Assembly: GCA_017985935.1 (NCBI GenBank)
Contig: JAGNWT010000017.1
Span: 1-52,428, forward strand
Length of the DNA stretch: 52,428 nt
DNA from: Anaerolineales bacterium
Lineage (GTDB): Bacteria > Chloroflexota > Anaerolineae > Anaerolineales > Villigracilaceae
Direction of reading: 5' to 3'
The translations under genes and the position numbers were made by a program. A model generated the notes under the pieces. That model made no database searches. It was given only the letters and a program-made list of their open reading frames with translations, and was not told where the DNA came from. Positions 1 through 8,088 of the stretch are shown here, one piece after another; the stretch's first letter is position 1, and each line of letters starts with the position of its first letter.

Positions 1-514
1 TTGCGGTTTCAGGTCCAAGCACCACAACAGACATGCGTCCGAGGATGTGCTCTTCATTGATGAACTCTCCCTCTGCCAGTTCCAAATTTCGTACCGAGAG
101 ATAAGCAGGAGAAACACCTGAAATGGGTGATGTGGTTTTTTCGCCGCCAAAAGCCAGCGTGCCATTTCCTTGAATGGCAGGCGCGACCGCTTCGACAGAA
201 GGTGCGGCAAAGTTATCGGAGATCGCTTCTGCATCTGAGAGGGTGAGCGGGCGGTCGTTATTTCCGCTTCTGCCGTCGCCTCCGCCCGGACCGCCCCCGG
301 GGGGACCGTCTGCAGCGCCGCGAAAGACGAATAATAAATTTGTGCCAATGCTGCTGATGGAGCCGGTGATGGACGCCTGAGCGCCATTGCCGACCGCGAG
401 CATCGCGATCACTGCGGCTACGCCGATCACAATGCCAAGCACTGTGAGACCCGACCGCATTTTGTTGCCATTTAAACTTTCAATGGCTTCGAGAAGTGCC
501 TGTGTAAAACTCAT
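1..514 (-). CDS. MacB/FtsX-type ABC transporter permease, N-terminal part
   Basis: Partial gene: it starts at 514 and runs off the left edge, so about 171 N-terminal residues are visible. The protein opens with MSFTQALLEAIESL, then a hydrophobic segment at about residues 22-42 (VLGIVIGVAAVIAML), then a glycine-rich linker and the beginning of a periplasmic-type MacB_PCD domain. This is the standard start of MacB-like permeases that export peptides, drugs or lipoproteins using energy from a partner ATPase. Its start codon overlaps the stop of the ATPase gene (ATGA, 511-514), which implies translational coupling in one operon with the ATPase and the adaptor. The substrate cannot be read from the sequence. 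Confidence 0.88.
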   Translation of the reverse strand, partial: MSFTQALLEAIESLNGNKMRSGLTVLGIVIGVAAVIAMLAVGNGAQASITGSISSIGTNLLFVFRGAADGPPGGGPGGGDGRSGNNDRPLTLSDAEAISDNFAAPSVEAVAPAIQGNGTLAFGGEKTTSPISGVSPAYLSVRNLELAEGEFINEEHILGRMSVVVLGPETA

Positions 515-1215
515 TGTTGCTTGCCTTTTTTCGTTTCTACGCCTGATGATTCGAGCTGACCGTCGCGCAGGCGGATCACCCGCTGAGTTTGCTCGGCGAT
601 GGCAGGGTCGTGGGTCACAATGATCAGTGTGGTTCCGCGGTCCTTGTTCAGATTAAGCAGGAGATTCATGATCTCCTTGCCAACTTTCGAATCAAGGTTG
701 CCTGTTGGTTCATCTGCCATGATGATGGCAGGGTTATTGACCAGCGAACGGGCAACTGCCACGCGCTGCTGCTGTCCGCCCGAAAGTTCATATGGGCGGT
801 GCGACATGCGGTCAGCGAGTCCAACCGCTTCCAACGCAGCTTGTGCGCGTTCGCGGCGACCTTCTGTGATCCCGGCATATCGTAAGGGGAGTTCTACATT
901 TCCCAGTGCTGTCAGGCGTGAAAGTAGGTTGAAGCTTTGAAAGACAAAACCAACCTTACGGTTTCGCACACTTGCCAATTGATCGTCTGACATTTGCGCA
1001 ACCGATTCTCCATCCAGAATGTAGTCGCCGGATGTCGGTCTATCGAGGCATCCGAGCGTGTTCATCATTGTGGATTTACCCGAACCAGATGGACCCATAA
1101 TGGAGATCACTTCGCCGCGTTCGATGGTGAACGAAACATCGCGCAGCGCCTGCACATCAAATTCGCCCATCTTATATGTTTTTGTAAGATTGCGGGCTTC
1201 GATCACCAGATCCAT
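511..1215 (-). CDS. MacB-type ABC transporter ATPase
   Basis: A 234-residue ATP-binding subunit of an export ABC transporter (LolD/MacB/YknY group). Visible motifs are Walker A GPSGSGKS, Q-loop region VFQSFNLL, signature LSGGQQQR, Walker B IIMADEPTGNLD and the H-loop histidine in VTHD. The start at 1215 (MDLVIEARN) is preferred over the in-frame ATG at 1239, because GGAGG lies five bases upstream of it. It sits between the adaptor gene, whose stop is one base away, and the permease, with which it overlaps by four bases. It should hydrolyse ATP at the cytoplasmic face and drive the permease. Family assignment is secure; the exported substrate is unknown. Confidence 0.95.
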   Translation of the reverse strand: MDLVIEARNLTKTYKMGEFDVQALRDVSFTIERGEVISIMGPSGSGKSTMMNTLGCLDRPTSGDYILDGESVAQMSDDQLASVRNRKVGFVFQSFNLLSRLTALGNVELPLRYAGITEGRRERAQAALEAVGLADRMSHRPYELSGGQQQRVAVARSLVNNPAIIMADEPTGNLDSKVGKEIMNLLLNLNKDRGTTLIIVTHDPAIAEQTQRVIRLRDGQLESSGVETKKGKQQ

Positions 1216-1216
1216 G

Positions 1217-2479
1217 TTAGCCTCCAAACGGCCCGCCATTAAAAGAGGGGGGATTCAAAATGATCGGATCGCCTTCCTTGATGTCACCTTCAACCAAAAC
1301 ACTGTCAACGCCAGATGTGGAGCCGAGCACCACTTTGACCTGAAACGGCTGCCCGTCCTTGAGCAAATACACTACTCGTTCAGCATCTACCAATCGAACC
1401 GCCCGGTTGGGGATCAGCACCACATCGTTCACTTCTTCCACCACGATATTGACGGCGGCGGTCATGCCCGGTTTGACGAGTTCGTCCGCGTCGGTCAGTT
1501 CGACCGTCACAGTGAAGCTGACCACACCTTGCACGGTCACACCGGCTTGGTTCACCTGGACCACTTTTCCGTGATAAGGCTCGGCTCTGCCGAGCACAGC
1601 GTCGAAGGTCAGGGTTGCATCCTGCCCAACAGCGACAGTGTTGATATCCACTTCTGAAACTTGCACATCCACCAGCAGGTGAGAGATATCGTCCACTCGG
1701 AAAGCCACTGAACCAGTGGAGACCTGGTCTCCAACGGTTGGGTCAGCTTGGGTGATCGTGCCATCGAAGGGAGCAACGACGCGGGTGGTATTGAGGGTGG
1801 CTTGAGCCGCGGCTACTCGTGCTTCTGCCGCAGCAATATCTACCGGGTCTGCGCCATTCTTGAGGCGTTCATAATTCCGGCGGGCGTCTGCCAACTGAGC
1901 TTCTGCCAACTCAAGTTTTTCATCTGCATCGGAGATGGTTTCAGCATCGGCGTAGCCTTTGGTGTAGCGCACCTTGGGAATGCCGAACTCAATATAGGTG
2001 TCGGCGATGGTGATCTTGCCGTTGAGGTTAAGGCGATAATTGTAGGCTTTGGTGTAAGCCTCCTCGGCGGCATCCAGTGAACGGAGCGCTTGAGCGCGGG
2101 CTGTATCTGAATTGGACAGGTCTTCAAGCGCTTTGATGGCGCTGGCGAGGTCTGCTTCGGCCATGATCACACTTTGATTAAGGGATGTCTTGTCCAGAGT
2201 GGCGAGAACATCGTCATGAGCGACCCGGTCACCAACTCCCACATTGACGGCATCCACAATTCCGGTCGTCTGCCAAATGAGGGTGGCGCTTTGCTTTGCT
2301 CGAACACTTCCTGTGGCGCCTACGGTGGCGACCAAACTGCCTCGTTCAATGGGTTCGGTTTGATATGCAACCGCTTCTTCTCCCCGTGACGAGAAAGCGA
2401 TCACTGCGACCACCGCCGCAATGATCACTCCGATAATGATCCAGGTTCTGCGTGAAAATTTTTCGAATAATCTTTTCAT
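1217..2479 (-). CDS. MacA/HlyD-family efflux adaptor protein
   Basis: A 420-residue membrane-fusion-type adaptor. A single N-terminal transmembrane segment (about residues 12-30, TWIIIGVIIAAVVAVIAF) anchors it. Then come a lipoyl-like half motif (VGATGSVRAKQ), a long alpha-helical coiled-coil hairpin (about residues 90-220, rich in Ala, Glu and Lys), the returning lipoyl half (APFDGTITQ) and beta-barrel domains. The start at 2479 has GGAG five bases upstream; the ATG at 2489-2491 has no ribosome-binding site. The gene is first in the adaptor-ATPase-permease operon. In Gram-negatives MacA contacts an outer-membrane channel. If this host has a single membrane, the adaptor would instead work as in YknWXYZ-like exporters; this is inference. 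Confidence 0.92.
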   Translation of the reverse strand: MKRLFEKFSRRTWIIIGVIIAAVVAVIAFSSRGEEAVAYQTEPIERGSLVATVGATGSVRAKQSATLIWQTTGIVDAVNVGVGDRVAHDDVLATLDKTSLNQSVIMAEADLASAIKALEDLSNSDTARAQALRSLDAAEEAYTKAYNYRLNLNGKITIADTYIEFGIPKVRYTKGYADAETISDADEKLELAEAQLADARRNYERLKNGADPVDIAAAEARVAAAQATLNTTRVVAPFDGTITQADPTVGDQVSTGSVAFRVDDISHLLVDVQVSEVDINTVAVGQDATLTFDAVLGRAEPYHGKVVQVNQAGVTVQGVVSFTVTVELTDADELVKPGMTAAVNIVVEEVNDVVLIPNRAVRLVDAERVVYLLKDGQPFQVKVVLGSTSGVDSVLVEGDIKEGDPIILNPPSFNGGPFGG

Positions 2480-2696
2480 TGTTTTCTCCAATGCTTGGTC
2501 AACGCGTTGTCTTTACATCTTACGCGCGAGAGGGTTTAAGGTTTCAATTAAGTCTTACATAATGAAGGGTTTCACGAATATACATTATTCTAATTCAGAG
2601 TGGGCAAAAATGAAGATTTTCAGACGATAGTATTAATAAATGTCTATTAGAAAATTGTGACGATTGTCGTCCGCTTTGGTGACATTTACGCCTGTG

Positions 2697-2710
2697 TCTG
2701 TCCAGACAGA
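2697..2710. promoter_or_regulatory. Palindrome upstream of the GltD-like gene
   Basis: TCTGTC-CA-GACAGA, two perfect 6-base arms with a 2-base centre, lies 60 bases before the start of the flavoprotein gene in the 291-base divergent gap between the MacA-like and GltD-like genes. The position suits an operator, but nothing else supports a specific regulator. Confidence 0.3.
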
Positions 2711-2770
2711 TTGGTTATCATCGCCCAAATTGTTTTATAAATAGAAGCACACTCTTGGTATGGAGGCATC

Positions 2771-4213
2771 ATGCAGGCAGTTCCAAGCGAGTTTTTAGCC
2801 ATTGATAGAAAAGAAAGAGCCAACCGACCATTTTTTGACCTTGACCTGCGCCCGCCTGAAGTTCGCACTTGTGACTTCGACGACGTCGTAATTGAATTTG
2901 ACCCCGAACGCGCAATGGTGGAAGCTGCGCGATGTATCCATTGCCCCGACCCTGCGCCGTGTATGGTTGCCTGCCCGACGGCGAATGACATTCCTTCAGC
3001 CATGTGGCTGATCGAACAGGGACGGTTCGTGGAAGCAGCGGGGATATATCACAAGACAAGTTCCTTGCCCGAAGTATGCGGGCGGGTGTGTCCGCACGAG
3101 GCTTTGTGTCAGGGGTCTTGTGTTTTGAACAAACATCACCAGCCGGTGTTATGCGGTGAGCTTGAAGCCTTTACGGTGGATTATGAGCGCCGCACACATG
3201 GCTACGCAATTCCTGTCGGAACCCCGGTCGGCAAGAAGGTGGCTGTTATTGGTGCCGGTCCTGCCGGTTTGGGTTGTGCAGACCTGCTGATTCAAAAAGG
3301 GTACGATGTTACGGTCTTTGAATCCAAGCCTGCTCCAGGCGGCTTGCTGGTTTACGGCATTCCCAATTTTAAGTTATCAAAGGAAGTTTGGCAGGAAAAG
3401 TGGGAGGAGTTCGAACGCGCCGGTGTGAAGTTCGTTCCGAACACCTATATTGGAAAAGACAAGACCATTGATCAACTTTTCGCTGAAGGTTTTGAGGCGG
3501 TCTTTATTGGGGTCGGTTCTGAGATCGACGCAAAAATGGAAGATACCCCCGGCACGGATCTGCCCGGCGTTTTCGAAGCCACTGACTTTTTGATCCGTGG
3601 AAATGTGGAAAAAGATCAACTTCCCGAAAACATGCGCGCTCCACTTGAAGTGGGGCGGCGCGTGGTGGTCATCGGCGGCGGTGATACAGCCTCCGACTGC
3701 CTGCGGACAGCGCTCCGCCTTGGAGCGGAAGACGTCACTTGTTTATATCGCCGTACCGAGCGGGAAATGCCCGGCGGAAAGAAAGACCGCAAGATGGCTC
3801 GTGAAGAAGGTGCGAAGTACCGCTTCCTGACCCAACCTGTGAAATTCATTGCCGGTCAAGACGGCAGGCTTGCCGCCGTGGAGTGCATTGAAATGAAGCT
3901 TGGCGAGCCCGATGCGAAGGGACGTCGCAAGCCGGTTCCAGTGGAGGGCTCCAACTTTAGTGTCGCGGCAGATACAGCCATTCTCGCGTTGGGCTATTGG
4001 CCCGACCCGATCCTCGGCAAGACCACGCCCGAATTGGAAGTGCATGACTGGGGTTTGATCACGGTCAAGGATAAATCCAGGGGAAATACATCTCGCGAGG
4101 GTGTATTCTCTGGCGGTGACTGTGTGACCGGACCGGATCTGGTTGTGACAGCGATGGTAGGCGGAAGAAAAGCTGCGCGTTCCATTGATGAGTACCTGAA
4201 GAATAAGAAATAA
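2771..4213 (+). CDS. GltD-like NAD(P)-dependent FAD/4Fe-4S oxidoreductase
   Basis: A 480-residue protein of the glutamate synthase small-subunit family, which moves electrons between NAD(P)H and a partner through FAD and iron-sulfur centres. Two N-terminal cysteine groups are visible (C55, C58, C64, C68 and C103, C107, C113, C117), as in GltD and NfnB/SudA. They are followed by the FAD dinucleotide motif VIGAGPAG (159-166) and a second, NADPH-type motif VIGGGDTASD. GGAGG precedes the ATG. No large subunit (GltB) is nearby and the gene stands alone, followed by a terminator at 4237. The partner and the true reaction (glutamate synthase, sulfide dehydrogenase-like or transhydrogenase-like) therefore remain open. 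Confidence 0.85.
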   Translation: MQAVPSEFLAIDRKERANRPFFDLDLRPPEVRTCDFDDVVIEFDPERAMVEAARCIHCPDPAPCMVACPTANDIPSAMWLIEQGRFVEAAGIYHKTSSLPEVCGRVCPHEALCQGSCVLNKHHQPVLCGELEAFTVDYERRTHGYAIPVGTPVGKKVAVIGAGPAGLGCADLLIQKGYDVTVFESKPAPGGLLVYGIPNFKLSKEVWQEKWEEFERAGVKFVPNTYIGKDKTIDQLFAEGFEAVFIGVGSEIDAKMEDTPGTDLPGVFEATDFLIRGNVEKDQLPENMRAPLEVGRRVVVIGGGDTASDCLRTALRLGAEDVTCLYRRTEREMPGGKKDRKMAREEGAKYRFLTQPVKFIAGQDGRLAAVECIEMKLGEPDAKGRRKPVPVEGSNFSVAADTAILALGYWPDPILGKTTPELEVHDWGLITVKDKSRGNTSREGVFSGGDCVTGPDLVVTAMVGGRKAARSIDEYLKNKK

Positions 4214-4236
4214 CCTGTGTGAGGGCAGGCGTAAAT

Positions 4237-4275
4237 GCAGGGCGGGACCAGTATGGTTCCGCCCTGCGCTTTTGT
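4237..4275 (+). terminator. Rho-independent terminator after the GltD-like gene
   Basis: Stem of GCAGGGCGGGACC against GGTTCCGCCCTGC (one mismatch) with loop AGTAT, followed by GCTTTTGTT. It lies 24 bases after the flavoprotein stop. It also occupies the first codons of an upstream ATG option for the next gene, which argues for the later start at 4289. Confidence 0.85.
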
Positions 4276-4281
4276 TATAAT
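4273..4281 (+). promoter_or_regulatory. Extended -10 promoter, probably leaderless
   Basis: TGTTATAAT is a perfect extended -10 element (TGN-TATAAT). Its last base is seven bases before the ATG at 4289, so transcription would begin at or next to the start codon. No ribosome-binding site precedes this ATG. Confidence 0.6.
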
Positions 4282-4288
4282 CCCAGCC

Positions 4289-5587
4289 ATGTTTCAAAAC
4301 GCATTGCGTGGACTTGAGATCACGATCACGTTAGTCGTCCTTGCATTACTTACCGGTTTCAGTAATCCATCCCTGACGGATAAGATCGAGAAGATTCGCG
4401 CTTATACCCGCCAGATCGAATTTAACTATGTCTCGTGGATGTCTGACGCGTGGGTCTTAAAACTGCGCGCTGCATCTGTAGGCGCTCCGTATTCGCTTCA
4501 GCATGCGGATCAGAAGAAAGTGGTCATGGAATATTTGCGTACGACTCAAGATATCCTGGACCGCGAATATTTGCTTACCCGGCTGTATGCGGATGCTGAT
4601 GTTACAGACAAGGAAGCGGAATCCCAGCAGCTCAGGGACGAACTCTCTGTGTTGTATGCGCGGCAGACACAGCTTGCCCCGCTGGCTGAGGCGGTCTTGC
4701 AGGATCAGGTTAGTCAGGTGCTTGCCGAGCAGGGATTGACACTTGCCGGTCAACCAATTCCGAACGTTTGGTATCATTCAACTCCCTTGCCCATGGCGTT
4801 GATCATCTCTCCGCGTGATCGGATCGAGCAGACTGCTAATATTTCTGTAGCGACCGATCTCACGGTGGATGAACAGGCGGCATTGGAAGGACAGGTTGCT
4901 GAAGGGTTGGATGTATCTTCGCTTGTGGTTGGGATCGGCGGAGTGGGGGTTTACCCAACCATGGTCATGCGCACTACCAACCTGAACTGGATGCTCAACA
5001 CGATCGCGCATGAATGGATCCATAACTACCTTACCCTTCGTCCGCTGGGTGTGTTGTACGCGGAATCGCCTGAGCTTCGCACCATGAATGAGACAACTGC
5101 TTCGATCGCTGGGGATGAGATCGGAACGCTTGTTTACCAACGTTATTACCCCGAGCTGGCAGGCGCATCCAATTCACCTTTGGGGTTGGCTCAAGACGGC
5201 GATCTTCAGTTTGTCTCTATGCCTTTTGATCACCCGGAGCCCGGCGATTTTTTACGCAAGCCTTTTGACTTCCGCCAGGCCATGCATGAGACTCGCATCC
5301 AGGCAGATGCCTTGCTTGCTGAAGGAAAGATCGAAGAAGCGGAGGCGTACATGGAATCCCGCAGGGAGGTCTTTCTGAAGAACGGGTATTTGCTGCGCAA
5401 GATCAATCAGGCATACTTTGCTTTTTACGGCGCCTATGCAGATGCACCAGGCGGCGCGGCAGGGACTGACCCTGTGGGTCCGGCGGTTCGAGCCTTGCGC
5501 GAGCAAAGCGCTTCGCTCGCAGATTTTGTCAATATGATCTCATGGATGACGAACTTTGAACAATTACAGGAAGCAGTGGCTCCATAA
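4289..5587 (+). CDS. Membrane-anchored HExxH zinc metallopeptidase, putative
   Basis: A 432-residue protein with a hydrophobic N-terminal segment (residues about 9-24, LEITITLVVLALLTGF), so probably exported and anchored. The motif HEWIH (residues 241-245) is a zinc-protease HExxH signature, and NETTAS with GDEIG about 25-35 residues later offers glutamates suitable as the third zinc ligand. The rest is alpha-helical and not recognised. The start at 4289 is chosen because the in-frame ATG at 4235 lies inside the preceding terminator. The gene abuts the thioredoxin-cyclophilin lipoprotein gene (stop at 5587, next ATG at 5588), and PrsW follows, which suggests an envelope protein-handling operon. 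The peptidase call rests on the motif only. Confidence 0.65.
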   Translation: MFQNALRGLEITITLVVLALLTGFSNPSLTDKIEKIRAYTRQIEFNYVSWMSDAWVLKLRAASVGAPYSLQHADQKKVVMEYLRTTQDILDREYLLTRLYADADVTDKEAESQQLRDELSVLYARQTQLAPLAEAVLQDQVSQVLAEQGLTLAGQPIPNVWYHSTPLPMALIISPRDRIEQTANISVATDLTVDEQAALEGQVAEGLDVSSLVVGIGGVGVYPTMVMRTTNLNWMLNTIAHEWIHNYLTLRPLGVLYAESPELRTMNETTASIAGDEIGTLVYQRYYPELAGASNSPLGLAQDGDLQFVSMPFDHPEPGDFLRKPFDFRQAMHETRIQADALLAEGKIEEAEAYMESRREVFLKNGYLLRKINQAYFAFYGAYADAPGGAAGTDPVGPAVRALREQSASLADFVNMISWMTNFEQLQEAVAP

Positions 5588-6829
5588 ATGAAAAAATATT
5601 TTCTGATCGCAGCTTGCTGCGCCGCAGTTGTTTTTACTTTAAGCGCGTGTTCTGCTGAGCCCACCCCAACCCAGTCACCTACGGTCTTTGTGGAAAACCC
5701 GGTAGTTCTCGATACGCCAACCCCGGCAGTGACCTGCTCCACTGCGTTTGCCGAAGCGACTTCCACCCCGATCACGACATCCTACTTTCCACCTGTCAGC
5801 AGCGCAGACTTTTCCTTCGGTCCGGCTGATGCGCCGGTGACCCTTGTGGAGTATTGTGATTTCCAATCTCAAGGCTGCCTCAACACGGCAATGGTGATCG
5901 GCAGGGTGATCAAGAATCACGACAATGTGCGCTTTGTCTTCCGCCCGTTGCCCTTGATCGGAGTGATGGATAAATCGGATAAGGCTGTGATCGCCGCTCT
6001 TGCGGCCGATGAGCAGGGGAAGTTTTGGAACATGTACGACCTGTTATTCGTCAAGCACGAGGAATGGGCGGGATTGCCAGCTGCGGAGTTCAATGCCTGG
6101 GTGGTCAGGGAAGGAATGGCAGCCGGGATGGATGGGGAAAAACTTCAGGCGGCGATCAATGCTCCCAAGACCACGACCAGAATGACGTCGATGTATGAAG
6201 CGGCGAAGAAGTTGACGATCCCCGCTGTACCGCTCATCCTGATCAATGGGGCGCTGCAACCTCCTTATATCCTTGACTATAAAAGCATGAGCGACACGAT
6301 CGGGTTGGTGGTCCTCGGGCAAAAACAATTCAGCAGCTGCCCTCCTTACGATATTGACCCGCTCAAGCAATACATCGCCACGCTTAAAACGGAGAAGGGC
6401 GATATTGTGATCCAGCTCTTTCCTGATAAGGCGCCGTTGGCGGTGAATTCGTTTCTGTTCCTCGCCCGGCAGGGATGGTATGATGGCGTAACTTTTCATC
6501 GTGTGCTCATTGGTTTTGCGGCGCAGGCGGGAGATCCCAGTGGAACGGGAAAGGGAAACCCCGGCTATTTCTTTAATGACGAGATCAATGACCTGAAGTT
6601 TGACAAGCCCGGCATGGTGGGCGTAGCCAACTCGGGACCCAACACCAATGGCAGCCAGTTCTTCATTACCTTTGCGCCTGAACCACACCTCGACGGCGGG
6701 TACACGATCTTTGGACAGGTGATCAGCGGATTGGATGTTGCGGAACAATTAACGCCGCGCGACCCCGATCAAGACCCAACTGCTGCGCCGGGTGACAAGA
6801 TATTGAGCGTGGAAATAGAAGAGAGATAA
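5588..6829 (+). CDS. Lipoprotein with DsbA-like domain fused to cyclophilin
   Basis: A 413-residue lipoprotein: signal peptide with lipobox LSAC (C21), a Pro/Thr-rich linker, a thioredoxin/DsbA-like domain (about 75-250) and a cyclophilin-type peptidyl-prolyl isomerase (about 262-413) with FHRV (303-306), QAGDPSGTG and GSQFFITF. The DsbA-like part keeps the fold marks (DAPVTLVEY, cis-proline P215). However, the usual CxxC active site reads SQGC (94-97), so the attacking cysteine is replaced by serine; an extra cysteine sits at 90. It is therefore unlikely to be an ordinary disulfide oxidase. The product should act outside the membrane in protein folding. The operon also holds a metallopeptidase (upstream) and PrsW (1-base overlap downstream). 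Confidence 0.88.
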   Translation: MKKYFLIAACCAAVVFTLSACSAEPTPTQSPTVFVENPVVLDTPTPAVTCSTAFAEATSTPITTSYFPPVSSADFSFGPADAPVTLVEYCDFQSQGCLNTAMVIGRVIKNHDNVRFVFRPLPLIGVMDKSDKAVIAALAADEQGKFWNMYDLLFVKHEEWAGLPAAEFNAWVVREGMAAGMDGEKLQAAINAPKTTTRMTSMYEAAKKLTIPAVPLILINGALQPPYILDYKSMSDTIGLVVLGQKQFSSCPPYDIDPLKQYIATLKTEKGDIVIQLFPDKAPLAVNSFLFLARQGWYDGVTFHRVLIGFAAQAGDPSGTGKGNPGYFFNDEINDLKFDKPGMVGVANSGPNTNGSQFFITFAPEPHLDGGYTIFGQVISGLDVAEQLTPRDPDQDPTAAPGDKILSVEIEER

Positions 6830-8088
6830 TGCAAACACAAAAAACTCACCTGCCTTCGGTTCTAACTCTTGTCCTGTTTGGAATCAGTGTGCTGTTCCTG
6901 ATATTGATCGTTGCCGGAATTTTCCTCTCGTCGATCATTGACCTGTTTTCCAACAATGGAGACGCCGCCGGTCAAATGATCAGCGCGGTCGCTTTCGGTT
7001 TTGAGCTGATCCTATTGCTGGTATGTGCGCGTTTCGTTTATCAAAAGTCCCGGGGAGATCAACAGGCTGACCTTCCATTTCACTTTCCATTCGTTGAGTG
7101 GCAGTTCTTCGTCATCCCTGCCATGATCTTTGGAGCATTAATGATCGGAGCGGTCATCGCACTGACCGAGATCCGCTGGCTGACATGGATATTCCTGCCG
7201 GTTCTGACTCTTTTCGTGATCGTGCCGCCCATCTGGCTCTTGTTTGGGATCGGCACAAAGGGAATCGATTTGGGTCCGCGCTGGCGTTTTTTCAGCGTCT
7301 TTGGCATTGGGTTGACGATCGGGCCTGTGATCATGATCGTTCTGGAAATGGTTATCTTGCTCGGCGCGATCATCACTGCGGTCGTGGTGCTTGCGGTGCG
7401 TGAGCCGGTCTTGATGCAAGAGATCGCCGACCTGGGGCAGATGCTCCAGAACGAAACCAACCCGGATGTGGTCCTTGAAATGGTCGCGCCTTATGCCGGA
7501 AAGCCGATCGTGATCGCCTCCGTTCTCGGTTACATCGCCTTGATCGTGCCCTTGATCGAAGAATTGTTCAAGCCGTTGGCGGTTTGGCTTTTTGCCATGA
7601 AGATCGAAACTCCCGCCCAGGGATTTGCTCTGGGCATGTTGAGCGGCTCGGCTTTTGCTTTGCTCGAAAGCTTGAATGCCAGCGGAGATGGGAGTGTAAG
7701 TTGGCCAGTGATCGTTGCCATTCGTGCCGCGACCGGGCTTTTACACATGACCACCTCGGGGTTGGTCGGGTGGGGAATCGTTTCTGCGTTTCGGGAAAAG
7801 AAGATCTTGCGCGCAGTTTCTGCCTATTTGTGCGCGGTGACCTTGCACGGTCTGTGGAACGCTTGCGCTGTGGGTGCGGGGATATCCACGATCGGAACGT
7901 TCATTGGCAAGCCGGAATGGATGTTCAACATCCTGCCGGCGGTGTTGTGCGGCATGTCGGTCATGATCCTCGGAATGTTCGCGGTTCTGCTCGCATCCAA
8001 TCGCAAATTACGAATCGCTGCGCAGCCTGCTGCGGCGCCTGCCCAATTACTGGAAAACGAACCGGGAGTAGAATCTTCGAATGAATAA
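6829..8088 (+). CDS. PrsW-family intramembrane metalloprotease
   Basis: A 419-residue polytopic membrane protein with about nine hydrophobic segments. The PrsW hallmarks are present: an EE pair in LIEELFKP (E244, E245), a glutamate in FALLES (E280), and later histidines in LLHMTTSG and TLHGLWN. The family includes site-1 proteases that cut anti-sigma factors; for most members the substrate is unknown. The start codon overlaps the lipoprotein stop by one base (TAATG). The next gene, trmI, starts inside its last codons, so it belongs to a tightly packed operon. The ECF sigma/anti-sigma pair at 24-25 kb is a possible but untested partner. Confidence 0.88.
   Translation: MQTQKTHLPSVLTLVLFGISVLFLILIVAGIFLSSIIDLFSNNGDAAGQMISAVAFGFELILLLVCARFVYQKSRGDQQADLPFHFPFVEWQFFVIPAMIFGALMIGAVIALTEIRWLTWIFLPVLTLFVIVPPIWLLFGIGTKGIDLGPRWRFFSVFGIGLTIGPVIMIVLEMVILLGAIITAVVVLAVREPVLMQEIADLGQMLQNETNPDVVLEMVAPYAGKPIVIASVLGYIALIVPLIEELFKPLAVWLFAMKIETPAQGFALGMLSGSAFALLESLNASGDGSVSWPVIVAIRAATGLLHMTTSGLVGWGIVSAFREKKILRAVSAYLCAVTLHGLWNACAVGAGISTIGTFIGKPEWMFNILPAVLCGMSVMILGMFAVLLASNRKLRIAAQPAAAPAQLLENEPGVESSNE

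Noticed and set aside
4235..4288. Upstream ATG as start of the metallopeptidase gene
   Set aside because: These codons lie within the terminator hairpin of the previous gene and upstream of the TATAAT box. The ATG at 4289 precedes the hydrophobic segment and fits a leaderless start.
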